From contig NBAZ01000009.1 of assembly GCA_002794735.1 (NCBI GenBank), forward strand, positions 1,116,001-1,180,000: 64,000 nt of DNA, given 5' to 3'. Positions within the stretch are counted from its first letter, which is position 1. Each line of letters begins with the position of its first letter. Below, piece after piece: positions 50,647 to 62,515 of this stretch. Below the pieces are notes generated by a model. That model did not search any database. It saw nothing but the letters and a program-made list of their open reading frames with translations, and was not told where the DNA came from. Made by a program: the position numbers and the translations under genes. The DNA is from Pyrrhoderma lamaoense (Eukaryota; Basidiomycota; Agaricomycetes; Hymenochaetales; Hymenochaetaceae).

Positions 50647-51527
50647 TCAATATTCACAGATAATGCAACATTAATTTGGAATGGTGATCGGAGTGCTGAG
50701 ACTCCATCCTATAAATCATATAAAGGAAAGCAAATTATTTCAGACAACAGACACTGAGCGAAAACTCGGTCAAATGGATTCTACTACTCAATGTGTTATA
50801 GTGTTGAATGAACGGACACACTGTATGAAAGTTTGGATTTATCTTCCTTCTCTTTCTCTTACTTTTCCCATGCTACTTAATGATCATCTTTATTATCCCT
50901 AAAACGTCTATCTTGGGTACCCTGCTTCATGCATCCTGTCCATAAATATGCCTATTGTCTAGCTCTAGACTTGTCTTTCTCTCTTTTCCCCTTTTCTCCT
51001 TTTCATTTTCTACTTACCTAGTACTCTTAGTGGCGATCTGATTTTCCTTTTGTCTAGCGTATAAGGAGTTGTGCTTAATAAAAAAACTATTCTTTAAAAG
51101 GACTGTCTGAGTAACTAAGTTGGTGAGTAGTCACGAAGAAATTCAGTGTTACCCGCTTCCGTCTGCCGCTAAGTTACTCGTATTTGTTCTTAGTTCTCAC
51201 GCCGCCGCGTGTCTTCCCTCAGACGCGTGTCGTCACCACCACTAGGTTATAATATAAGTACATGTAATAATATCCGTGCTAAACGGTCTTTGCTCCCGTC
51301 TCTTCCTCTTCATCTCCTCATCAAAAAAGTGGACTAGCTCTCCTACCCCTTCTCCACTACTCTCCGCCCCCTCGAATTTTATCCTAAAAAGCTACTCTAG
51401 CCATAGCCTGGTTTCCTGGGTAATCATCTCATATCATACGACGACCGAGCCTAGTGATTCAGAACTTTAAAAGTATTTTGTACATACCTCCTCAAAAAAA
51501 TCAAGAATCTCTTGAGCAAATCGCTTC
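50647..51527. other. Intergenic region
   Basis: 3' UTR of the Sds23-like gene and promoter/5' UTR of the BTB gene. No supported exon. Confidence 0.45.
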
Positions 51528-53837
51528 ATGGCCCGTGCGACTTGTAATAGTAATACGAATTTAGGTCCGCAACAAACATCGAAAGGTGGTAAAAGTATAT
51601 ATCTTCCCAGTGCTGCTACATCTGCATCTACTACTACTATGAATTCTACTACAAATACCACTTCAAAATCAAAGTCTATTTCTGCAGGAAGCAGAAGTAA
51701 GGAGAGCAAGAACGTGCATAGCAATATGGGGCATCAGGGTGGGACAGGAACGAGAACGAGGAGAGGGAGGCAGATAGAGAAAAAACATGGAACGCTTTGG
51801 TTCAAGGATGGGACACTTGTTATCCGTGCTAGGTCTATGTGTACATGTACAAATTACTCAGAGGGAGAAAAGACACGTACCAGACAGAATTATCAACAAC
51901 TTAAAACGAGGAAGAGCCGGACGAACACGAGCGGGAAAACGGAAGGTAATGGGTGTTGTTCCAAGAGTCATAACAACGAGTACGTACTATTCAAAGTGCA
52001 CCAGTCGACATTGGAGATGCATTCCCCGGTGTTTTGTAATATATTTGGGCTGTCATCTTCGTTGTGTGGTACAGGTGGTAATGAAAATGATGGTTCGACC
52101 AAGGACAGTAGTAGGAGTGATGAGGGAGGGGATGATTTGAGCTTGGCCACTTCTGTTCTTAGCCTGGAGGAGGGCTTGGATGGGATACCTACCGCGCGTG
52201 GTGCCGGTTTGGACGAAAAGGGGGGCGAGGAATTCGGAGACAGCGAGGAGGAGGAAGAGTGGACAAGCGTACACGAGATGTACGATGGATCGCCGATAGT
52301 AGATGTCCTAGAATCAGCAGAGGATTGGGCAGAGGTTCTGAAATTGTTATATGGTGATTGTTTGTAAGTCCCACTTTCTTTACAGTGTCACTTCTAGTCC
52401 AGTATTACTTATTATTCATCTATGCTCGTGCGTTTTATCTACAATTCCTTTACTTGTTTTGGTAAAACTATCTTTGTACTGCCTTTGGGGCACGACAATG
52501 ACTCTCCTGCTTAACTATTGAAATCAATGCGGTAGCCTTATCTCCACGGAATCCTCTAGTCCGAACCCAAATCTCGAGCTGACACTCCTTCGCCCAATGA
52601 GACTTGCAAAGAAATACCTTATGCATAAAATAATATACCAGTTATCTGCGGCCGTACTTGCTCAATGGCCGCGATCACTTCTAGCGTATCAGAATTACGT
52701 CTCAGGGATTTCTGCTGCTATAGTTGCAAATTCCACCCAGAATCCTGTTGTTAGCTCGAAACATAATGCAAGCGGGAAAATCAATGGGTTGCAGACCACT
52801 ACTTCTTGTAGCGATCCTCCACCACATTTAGAACCTGCAGCAGCGATCACACTTGCCAACGAACATGAAACTCTTAAATCAATACTCCCTATAGCATTTT
52901 ATATGCTTTCTCTACGCTCACCTTTCGTTGACTATCCTTCGTCCTCTTCAGCTGGTAACGTCGACTCCCCTTGGCTAAGGTTTACTTAGAAGGAGCACGA
53001 TGGGATCTACTCTCTTCATCTGATATGCGTCGATTGTATGCTGGTCAAGCGAATCTGCGCTCCTTCGTTTGGGAACGGCTTGTTCGCTGTTCACCCTCTG
53101 CGTCAGAAGTGGTAGAAGTGGGAACAGGAGGTATTGTACCTGATCCTCCATACATGTTCCTCCTTCCCCTCTTCCAAGCTTCAAATCCTATTCCTTCTGG
53201 AGTTGTTGATACTTATGAAAGAGATGCTCATGCGGGGGTTACTACTGGTAGTGAGATCCAAGCGGAACATGAAAGTGGGGAAGAGAGGGATGCTCAGAAG
53301 GAACTAGATGAGCATGAACAACGGAAGATTGCACGAGAGCATGAGTGTAAGCTGATGAGCTATGTAGATTGCAGGGATCCAAACTGTGCGGAAGGGAGGA
53401 GGATGATTAGAGAGAGGATCTTCATAGGTTATCTAAACTTCCAAAACAGAGATTTCACGAGTACCGGACCTCTGTCGAACTCCGAATTTGGCTCGGGAGA
53501 GAGGGTCTGTAGAAAAGGTGAACTTGTAGACCTCTTAGTCAGTGGAGGAGGCGTCAGGAGGAAAACAAATATAGACGAAGGTGAGGATGTGGATATGGAT
53601 GTGGAACGGGCTTTACAGCTATTATCCGGCCAACGCAATGGGATAAAGCTATGCGACGTGTGTGTACTGGCAATTCGGACTTGGGGTAGTAGCGGAAATG
53701 GTGCTAGAGGGCGTGGAAGTGGTGGTGGAAGAAGTGAAAGGAGTGGGAGGAAGTCCGGGATGAGGGAGCCGTTGAGAAAGGGGAAGAGGGAGGAGGTTGT
53801 GTGGAGTGAGCTGGGGAAGGTGTTTGGGTTTGAGTGA
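51528..53837 (+). CDS. BTB/POZ domain protein
   Basis: Agaricomycete-type BTB protein. The N-terminal about 85 residues are Ser/Thr/Asn-rich and basic. The BTB fold starts at GTLWFKDGTLVIRARSM and includes VLFKVHQSTLEMHSPVFCNI. A long acidic insertion precedes DGSPIVDVLESAEDWAEVLK and LLYGDC. Exon 1 ends about 52362. The second part (from about 52535) begins SSPNPNLELTLLRPMRLAKK, the helical segment after BTB in this family. It is separated from the C-terminal part (AKVYLEGARWDLLSSSDMRR onward, to 53837) by a break needing one C at CCCC 52967-52970. Late region has CRDPNCAEGRR and a Gly/Arg-rich end. Such proteins often mediate dimerisation or Cul3 binding; the actual role is unknown. Confidence 0.82.
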
Positions 53838-54797
53838 TAAATTGAAGCGGGCTGGATTTCCCTGGGTTTCTTGAGCTTTAGTGACGCTTTCTTTTTGTGT
53901 TGTTAGATTTCTCTTACTATCTCTGTGTTTTTGGACTTTTACCTTCCAACCTCGTGCTTTATTTGGTGTTATGTTCGTACTCCTGGCTTTCTTTTGGTCT
54001 TCTTGCCTTGATGGATTATTTTTCTCATATTATAATTTTGGTATCGTATAATAGTTTTAAAAGTTTGATTACTCTGAGTCCGACTACCGGACAACTTCAG
54101 TGCTGATACTGATATGTGGATTCAACGGTCTCCATCAAAACTTTGATTGAGACATGCATGTGTACGTTAAGAGTCGATCATATGCCTAATTTAGTAATTA
54201 CTATCGTAGAAAAACCTTTTTGTACTTGCACTCACACTCACAACATGTAATCGAGCTCAGGATCCATTCCTCGAAATAGCAGAGGGGCAGAATATTTGGG
54301 GTTTCGCACTGGCCTAGTCTGGCTACTATACTCTACCGTTAATCAAAATAGTAAAAACAAGACGACTCCTATATCAGTACACATACGTGCTAGATGATAT
54401 TCAGATCCAGATATCACCAGTGGTAGGAATCAAAGATAGTAAAAATCATACATGCACTAGATAGATGTCTCACCTTTGAACTAACTCGTAATAATCAGTG
54501 ACTCTAAATTGCTCCATCGGTACGGGAGAAATGGAATGGAAGACAAACTGAATCTAAAAATCCAATAATTCTTGCAGCCCTTGTGGTTTCATCCCTTTAA
54601 GCTTTTGTTAGGCGCGATTGAATTGTTGGGCTTACCTAGACTAATTATGGATTTGTTATTGTCTTTAACAAATATATTTCTTCGCGAATACCAGACCACT
54701 GACATATTTGCACAACTCCTTTTTTCCCTTTTCAAACACTAAGGCTAACAATAACATATCCTACGGTTTGGTCTCACTTAGGGAAAGATGAAAACTA

Positions 54798-55995
54798 CTA
54801 TAAAAGCCCGGCCTGTTAGTTCCTTGGAACCCATCACTTCATACCTCCCACTTTCATCCAGACCCAGTCATCTTTACTACAAAATTTCGTGTAGCGAGAT
54901 AAATCAGATCACACTGTGATATGGCGCTCGTCACGAGCGGCAGCTCTCCACGACAACGTATATCCAAGTCGAACCACTACAAACATCAACTCGAGTCCTC
55001 TTTATCTTGTTCTTTCGGCGTGGGTCTATACCCAAGCTATATAAAGAGGCTTAACACAGACCACATCATGGTAAGAGATCATACTATTTTATATTATATC
55101 ACTCTTCACTTCGAATTATTGACCTTAGGTTTACTTGTCATTACTACCATTTAGAGTGAGCTCCGACAAGGTAGTACAAAGAAAACAAGAAATAGAAATA
55201 CATGTAAACCTTGTTAGGACCAGCTAACTGGGAGGCAGCGTGTACGTCCTAACTATCACTTTCTGGGAGCTTATATACTTACATTTTCTAGTGTGTCACA
55301 CACCCTGGCGAACAACATGTGAACCATGCAAGAAGAATAAGAACAACTGTGTTCCAAAAACGCTAGGTTAGCGAAACTGTCCAGAGGCCAACAAAGGAGT
55401 CTTATAGTCACGAAGGCAATGTAACATCGGTCTGATTGTGGAGAATGATGGTCCTATACTGCCCATTCTTTGCTTCACTCTCTATGATATAACTCGGTAT
55501 TACTTCTACAGTAGACGCCAGACACTAGAACACAGGTGGTCGTTATAAGAAGTTGAGGCGGGAAAATAATCAAAAGCGTATGTCGTTACGGTTTCTGACA
55601 TCCCGTCAAATACCCACCTATAGGTTTTATGATATCCAATCGTGTTGCCGCGACATCGCTTCCTTCTCATTCGTCATGGTCTATTATACTGTAGATAAAG
55701 TATGTTTGCATACATGTAATAGGGCTCCTGTAATCACCACTCCATGCCCAATACGATTATCCGAGCATCTGTCCCAGGCAGTCCACAATGACGCTTAAGG
55801 ATAGCATTGAGGATAGAGGATATAAAGGTGTTTTAGCAAGCCCAGCGGGAGACCACGGATATCCTTCAGCGAGAAAATATAGTTCTAGCTATCAAACTCA
55901 TATAAGGATATCAATGGCTCGTTAGGCTTGTCTAAACCACCTTCTAGATCCAGTTCTCTTTGCTTTCTTTGGTGCATTTGGCTAGCTGCGGCGAG
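54798..55995 (+). repeat. Diverged direct repeat, copy A (gene relic)
   Basis: Matches copy B (about 60030-60965) in ordered blocks: a TATA-containing start region, AAGTCGAACCACTACAA (about 54967), CTGTAATCACCACTCCA (about 55728) and the hairpin block 55831-55985. The frame from 54921 encodes MALVTSGSSPRQRISKSNHY and more, then a GTAAGA donor. A possible later exon (about 55301-55370) reads WRTTCEPCKKNKNNCVP, which resembles the first half of a Zn2Cys6 cluster (C-x2-C-x6-C). No intact product can be built, so this looks like a decayed gene. Confidence 0.5.
55831..55936. repeat. Hairpin element, copy A
   Basis: Imperfect inverted repeat of about 30-base arms: TTTTAGCAAGCCCAGCGGG through GATATCCTT on the left, and the complement of TTTAGACAAGCCTAACGAG through GATATCCTT on the right. 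Closely related to 60786-60892. Confidence 0.75.
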
Positions 55996-57404
55996 GAAGA
56001 GGATCCTATTTACATTATTTTTGTCGTACGATATAAACCTACATTAACTTCTGCTAGTATTGACTCTTGTTTATGAGCCTCTTAATGATGAAAATTGACG
56101 TCATAGTGAGTATTTGCAAACACAAGCAAGTGATACAATTTATACTGTCTGGATCTTTCATATTAATCAATCAGTATCTACATTTGATAACACAACATTA
56201 AGGGGCCATTGTATCTATTTATAAATACTTTTGCTTGATAATTCTGTTTCACAGGAGTAACATGCCCGTTCCAAAGTACTCTAAAGTAAAATAACGTATT
56301 GAACTCCCTTTGCACGGAAACTCGGGTCTCAAATTTTGTTTTAACAAATATTGAAAGGTAAATCAATTATGATTCTAAGAGATAGTAGAAAGATTGACCT
56401 ATCACTTGCATCAAGAGTCTAATCAAATATATGTGTGTGTTCTATCAATGATTATGTCGTTTTCTAAAAGACCTTTGTGTTTTTGTTTCGTTTTGGCGCT
56501 TAGCATCGGATCAATAAATGTGCATGTTTAAATTATGCTATTTCAAAATCACACTTCCAACACTATTTGTAAAATATCAAGATACGGTAATCAAGGAAGA
56601 AGAGCTAACTCAATCTTACTAATCGGAGAGGAGCTATAACTTTTCATCCTCTTGACTCGGGGTTTTGATAAGTAATGGCCTACAAGGAACAACAACGAAG
56701 GTACCGCATTGGTCATCATTGTTTCTTTTATCAGGTTCTGACTCTCCATCCTTTGTTTCAGATGTGATCGAGCAGAAAGGTATTTCTTGTTAATAAAATT
56801 AAGTTTTAGAGATTAAGTATTGATAGTAAGAGGGGAAAAAAATTCAGTGTGGTTGCCAAGCAACGGCATGGTACTCACCACAAAGGTTTTGAGGTTATGA
56901 CGATTGCTATAGTAGTAAGTTGTTTTTACTATCACATACTTACATGTATGCCAGAACACGAGATTCACTACATCAAGCTCCGAAAGGGCTCTCTTCTAAA
57001 ATTAAAGATTGAAAAACTGAGTGGTGACTCATGAATCCCTAAACATATCTTTTACTGCCATATCTGATACTTTTGAGCGGTGAATAACACTGATTTCACT
57101 AGTATTCCGGCCTATTCACTCCTCCGGCGTCTCAGAAGTCAGTAGGCGACAAGAAATTCAAAAAGCTGTGACCAGCTGCCTGGGGTTCACGGGGACAACC
57201 TGACATTCTTTATGGTTTTCGGATGAAACTTTGAACTGCATCTCCACTTAGTCCGGCGCTCATTCAGATGAGGAGCTTATAGCATGGAACAGTAGTCATA
57301 CCCTCAAGGAGCATATAAGTAGGGGCCCATGGCTGCAATATGTGACAGTCTACAACTTCTTTCACTTGATACAATCTAACAGCTTGAGTATCTAACATTT
57401 GAAC

Positions 57405-58169
57405 ATGGCTGCTAACATCGTTCTCCCACCTCTCAAGTCCTGGGCAACCTCCCGCCTGACTGCACTCATCACAGCTGCCCCAACCAAAGAGGCTTTTGAC
57501 ACTGCGTTTGACGCGTTCGTAGCCAAAGAAGCTAAGATCACATTTAATGGTGTTCATCAGACTCGTGAACAGTATAAGGAACAACTGAGAAAGGAGCAAG
57601 CTTTGGAACAGAATGCCACGATCAGTATCAGGGATGTGGTTGTTGCTCCGAAACTTGGCTCTGAAGAGTCGTTGGTAAGCCTTTTTTTCACAATTTTTTG
57701 GATGTTGCTGTGGCTGGGGTTCTTGGTCAATGTTGATCATTACTTCAATCCTTTCTCGGTTCTTTTTTTCAGTTTTTTTCTTTCCATTGTTTGTCCGTGG
57801 CCTTGTATCTAGGTATTTTGCTGATGCGGTTGTGAAAAAAGACATCTGGTTTAGTAGGCATATTCTACGATGCAACTTACTTTGAGAAAATCAAAGTTCA
57901 CGCAGCATCAGTCACACACTTCGTTAATTCCTCTATAAATATTCAGTAAGTAATAGTGTCTCTTTCCGAATCTCATCACGGATACTGACGATACTTTCTT
58001 TCTGAAAACATCGGATAATAATTAAAGGGTCAAAGAAGACGAATCTATCCCTTCTCCTCCACCTCACCATGGACTTGTTGAGAAACGGCGAGCATTCCAG
58101 ATTGATCAGGTTTCACTAGATTTCCGCGGAACGCTTCAACCTGCCAGTGAAGCTCAAGCCAGTAACTAG
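57405..58169 (+). CDS. NTF2-like (SnoaL-like fold) fungal protein
   Basis: Small cytosolic alpha-beta protein of a family common in Agaricomycetes; no enzymatic role established. Exon 1 starts MAANIVLPPLKSWATSRLTA and includes AFDTAFDAFVAKEAKITFNG and ISIRDVVVAPKLGSEESL. Exon 2 (about 57813-57952) encodes ADAVVKK and then GLVGIFYDATYFEKIKVHAA. Exon 3 (about 58028-58169) encodes VKEDESIPSPPPHHGLVEKR, RAFQIDQVSLDFRG and ends EAQASN. Exon 2 needs one A fewer in the A6 run 57835-57840 to join its halves. The exon 1/2 splice phase is also off by one, so that acceptor is uncertain. Length about 180 residues, normal for the fold. Confidence 0.72.
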
Positions 58170-58955
58170 TGAATACCAGTAGCTTTAGACACTATTAATC
58201 ACTGTATAGCGATGCAAATTGTTGTTGTTGATCTCGGATGATACGTGTATATGACAGGCTACCGTATATGTATGATTGTGTAATATTGATACTATTTGAT
58301 AACCTTTTTTTCTCATCTAAACAGATAATAATAACATTGGTGACTCACATTCGAATTCTTATCCGTATTTGTTAATGTGCTGTTCATGCAATAAACCACA
58401 ATTTTGTTTACAAGTTATACAGAACCGTGAAGACATAAGAGACAATGAGGCAGACAGATGGGTAATTGAAATAGTAAGATCTAGTCGTCGAAGGCGGAGT
58501 CAACAGGGGCGGATAAGGCTTATGATTTATGATTACAATCAGATATTTGTCCCACTGGTCACTAGTCAATATTAGCTTGATATCGTGAATTATTTATCTT
58601 AGAATAGTAGGTCGAGTAATGCCGACCCTCAAAAGTAGAGTATATACATGTCATGGCTCATGGTACCTGTACGGTGATGCACGTTATGTACTATGTATGA
58701 TTATGATTATGACCATGAACCCTGCTTACAATTTTTTGTGTTTATATAAACTTCGTATTATATATATAATCGCGAATTATGACTTGTGATTCATCATTGC
58801 ATGCGATATCCGTTGTAGTTAGCTACAAACCCTGATACAAGTTAGGCAGGCTTTGAAGATGGTCATGGTTTCAAGAAATGAGGTTACAAGTTACAAGTAG
58901 AGTAATAATGAAATTTCGAGAGAGGATTGGAGAAGCAAGATGATTTCGCATATCC

Positions 58956-59210
58956 TCAATAAGCCTCATCCACCTCGTTCGCCATTGAAGCACCATTAGC
59001 AGTCTCATCTACATACTTGTGATCATTTACAGCTCCAGAATCGGCCTGGATTCGGCCCTGGCAGCTTCGGAAGAGAGGGATACACTGCCTTCGGCAACTT
59101 TTCTAATCTTCGAGAATAGGTACACCCTTAGCCAACACAACATCTCTGACCTCTTCCAAAAAAGTTCCGAGCCTCTTTTATAATAGTCCCAGATACACAA
59201 CCACAGTACT
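58956..59210 (-). pseudogene. Possible gene relic
   Basis: Reading minus strand, fragments with protein-like composition occur in different frames: GTFLEEVRDVVLAKGVPIL (about 59150-59105) and DHKYVDETANGASMANEVDE followed by AY and TGA at 58956. They cannot be joined into one frame. No family recognised. Confidence 0.25.
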
Positions 59211-60029
59211 TCTCAGTATCTCTCGCTTACTCCTTAACAACTACAGGGAACTAGATGTTGGAGTATGAATTCAGCAAAGAAATTACACACACTTATTTCC
59301 GACTTTCGAGACGGAGATATCAACCTCGAGCTTTCTTCAATATCTGCCTTTTATATGATGTAGTGAACAGAAATTTAATCCGGATTACATGGAAGACTAT
59401 TCAGAGTTATGGATAATGCTTAGGTAGAGGGAACCACCTGCTCATTTACTCATACCACCAAATTCATCATTCAATGCCTTTGATCGAGTACTCCAACTCT
59501 CATAACCAACATGTGACAGGTTAAGCAATCCTAGATTGAGACTGTCTCGTTGATGTGACCACGTTGTGCAATCCTTTTTCACTCATTGAAATACTTAAAA
59601 CAAGACAACTCCGGAATCATCGTACTTATACACGTGTATATTTCTGATCCGGGGATCAGAACATTTTATAATAGAGATATGAGTTCTATTATATGTGACT
59701 CTACTCCAACTTCGGCCACTTTCGGTATCATATCAAGTCTTCGGATGTCTCAGATGTTACTTCTAGGTTTGGAGCCACACTATGATCGGTTTTCAAAAGG
59801 ACACAAAGGATGATTTATTTTTCTTTTCTTCTCGGTAGATTTGCATTCTATGGACCTGATCTAGAAGGGTGGGTATACTTGAAAACAAACAAAGGGATCA
59901 TTTCTTCGGATTCTTTTTCGGAGCTTACAATAAACTACGGTGTATATCACAAGGTAAACTCCCATTTCTTGTAAGTTGTATGGTCGGAAAAAAACATAAG
60001 TAGCACAGCCTCCCTTGATACGAGAAATC

Positions 60030-60965
60030 TATAAAAACCCCCTGCTATCCATACCTCTCTTGCTCCCCAACAAATATCATCTCCCTACATCTCGCAACAG
60101 AACTCTTAATTTCATCTTTACCTACTTCGCAACCACCCCCACTTATATCAACAAACAATCTCCAAGCTTCGCCTCACACTAGTGGGCATTGATTTTTGAT
60201 TCCAAGCGATGAACCTCGGAACTTGTGGGACGGCACACTCAAAGCCTCCAAGTCGAACCACTACAACTTGCTCTACGTTAACAGAGAATTTACCAACTTT
60301 TTTGTAAGTGTATTCGCTTCATTGCTCCATTATCAATATTTTCCTGGGGTCTGATACTTAAGAGAATAGTGTACTTTGTACATGTACGTCAGGCTTGTAA
60401 GGAGGGGAGAGACCACCCCCTCGTGGGCTTGGTCTTCATACAGAGCCTCCTCTGAAGGTCAATGTAGGCCTACTGCAACACCTACTTTTTGCTGGTACAG
60501 AAGACGATGATTCTCGACTTGTAATGGGAGAATAGGTACCCCTCTGTTCGTTTCCCCCACCGTTTTCTCGATGTCTGCATTTTGTAATTTCATTATGGCC
60601 TATGACTTATGACCCTATGACCCCTATGTACGATATAATAATAGAGGACCTGTAATCACCACTCCAGACCCCCCTCCTCCTCAATATGTATCACCCGCCT
60701 TCCGACAAAATTCACCACAATAGCCAATAGCCAGTATCGCTACTAGGGGATAAGCATTGAGGTACAAGTAGGGGTCCGAAGGTTTCTTTAGCGAGCCTAG
60801 CGGGAGACCCACGGGTATCCTTCAACGAGAAAATATAGTTCTAGCTATTGATCTCATATAAGGATACCAATGGCTCGCTAGGCTTGTCTAAATCACCTTC
60901 TAGGCCCGATCCCTGTCTTCAAAGCTTCCTCTTTTGGCGCTTATGACTAGCTGTGGTGTGGAATG
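60030..60965 (+). repeat. Diverged direct repeat, copy B (gene relic)
   Basis: Partner of copy A about 5 kb upstream. It starts with TATAAAAACC, then a frame reading RNLWDGTLKASKSNHYNLLY, the SKSNHY word being shared with copy A, ending at a GTAAGTG donor (60303). The blocks CTGTAATCACCACTCCA (about 60650) and the hairpin region follow. No intact product seen. Confidence 0.5.
60786..60892. repeat. Hairpin element, copy B
   Basis: Imperfect inverted repeat with arms of about 30 bases (AGCCTAGCGGG...GGTATCCTT and complement of AAGCCTAGCGAG...GGTATCCTT). Where copy A has GATATCC in both arms, copy B has GGTATCC in both arms: a paired change. Confidence 0.75.
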
Positions 60966-62138
60966 GATTGATTTGTATTTCATAATATAGTTTCTATTTT
61001 CTATTTTTTTTTTCGCTATATACGTGGTTTGCAACATCCTGTGTTCAGAGTATTGTGTGCAAAATCTTGAGTCTATTGAAAACTTGACTTTTGGTCAGGG
61101 TTGGGCCTTTTAGTTGTATTTAGTGGCGAGGACTTGGGGTTTAGAGTCTGTCTACACTAGACACAATGCTCTGGCTCAGTTTTGTTGGCTTAAAAAGCAA
61201 GGAACTCGACTTCGACCAGAGTCGGAGCATAGAGAAAGATAGAGACCAAGTGAATGAGCAGAGACTTCACAGACCAGTAAAAGCAATAGAAATGTATGGC
61301 TTAACCGCGTCGACTCTCGACTTCGGTTTTGCGCTATACATGTACTTTGTAATAATAACAATAACATTAACAGTAATAGCAATAGTAACAGTATAATCCT
61401 AAAGAGTTTACCCTCGTTCCCCCTTCCTTCGAGTACCCAGGCTTCTAGCTTTTAAGCTTTCAAACTTTCGGTCTTTCGGGTCCTTTCAACTCCCTGGCCC
61501 TCGTTTCCCGGATTTTCTCACCTTCAGTTTCACATTATAATTATAATATAGCTCTTTATCTCGTGGTCTCTTACTCATTCTCTCAGAGGGGGGGGGTTAA
61601 AGTGATATGTTTTTGTTTTACGCATTTGTATAACGTATTGGGATGTAATTGGCATTTGGTTTGTATTTCCAAAAAAGAAAAGAAAGGAAGAAGGGGGAAA
61701 GGAGTAAGGAATAAGAGGTGAGGTGGTGACTATGAGCTAGGAACTGCGACTGGTGTTTATGGACAATTATACGAAACGAAACGAATATGTGGGTGATATG
61801 CTGATTGTAATTGGGAGTAGGAAATAGGAAGGAGAGGAAGAGAGGGCGATGCCAAGCCTGTGAACCCAAAGAGAAAGAGGAGGAAGGAAGTGTATGGGAG
61901 AGAAATGAGGTGAGATGAGATACAAATATAATCAAATCGCAAAAAAAACGCAAGAAGCAAATACAAAAAAAAAGGAAAACCGGGGTAAGAATATTTAAAA
62001 TGCAAGACTGAAGATAGCGTATAGCGTATTGAGGTATTGGGGTGATTAAGATGAAGGAGGAAGAGGGTGTAAAGATTCTGGAAGAAAGAAACCAAAAAAA
62101 AAAAGAAATCAAAATAAACAAAAGAAGAGAGAGTAGAA

Positions 62139-62168
62139 AGGAAGGAAGGAAGGAAGGAAGGAAGGAAA
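62139..62168. repeat. GGAA microsatellite
   Basis: About seven GGAA units in a purine-rich stretch, in the presumed 3' flank of VPS39. Confidence 0.9.
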
Positions 62169-62515
62169 GTCGTCTTGAGTGCCGAGCGACTTGAATGTCG
62201 TTCTTATTTTGAGGGAAATGAAAAGAGTTGGGGGTAGGGGTCAGGGGTTGGAATGGAGTGAGAGGAGAAGATGAGATGGTGGGTTGATGGAAGAATGGGT
62301 GATGGATGATGGATGAAAATAAGATTACGGGAATGAGGGATGGAGAAATTGTTACGTATGTACGCATCTCCGAAACTTGAGGAGGAAGAAGAAGGAAAAT
62401 CGTAATATGCAAGATTCAAGACGCAAGATGCCAGAGAAAAGAAGTAAAGGGGGAGGGGGGAATGGGAAACGAAGAGTCGAAAGTAGATGTAGATGATAAA
62501 AGTTGAAAGATATCT

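Larger units (their letters stand above)
53838..57404. other. Gene-poor region with diverged repeat copy A
   Basis: No intact gene recognised. Contains a TATA-like CTATAAAAG at about 54798, a short frame starting at 54921 (see repeat copy A) and a 106-base hairpin at 55831-55936. Confidence 0.5.
58170..62515. other. Gene-poor region with repeat copy B and low-complexity DNA
   Basis: Holds a possible minus-strand gene relic (58956-59210), repeat copy B and its hairpin. A strongly purine-rich plus strand (61640-62490) contains a GGAA microsatellite and is probably the 3' flank of VPS39. Long minus-strand open frames there are low-complexity artefacts. Confidence 0.5.

Noticed and set aside
61166..61396. 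76-codon plus-strand frame with a hydrophobic end
   Set aside because: The hydrophobic end comes from an AATAAC-like simple repeat; no other support.
61618..62412. Long minus-strand open frame of about 264 codons
   Set aside because: It is Ser/Phe/Leu/Pro low-complexity from purine-rich DNA, lies in the 3' flank of VPS39 and has no domain.
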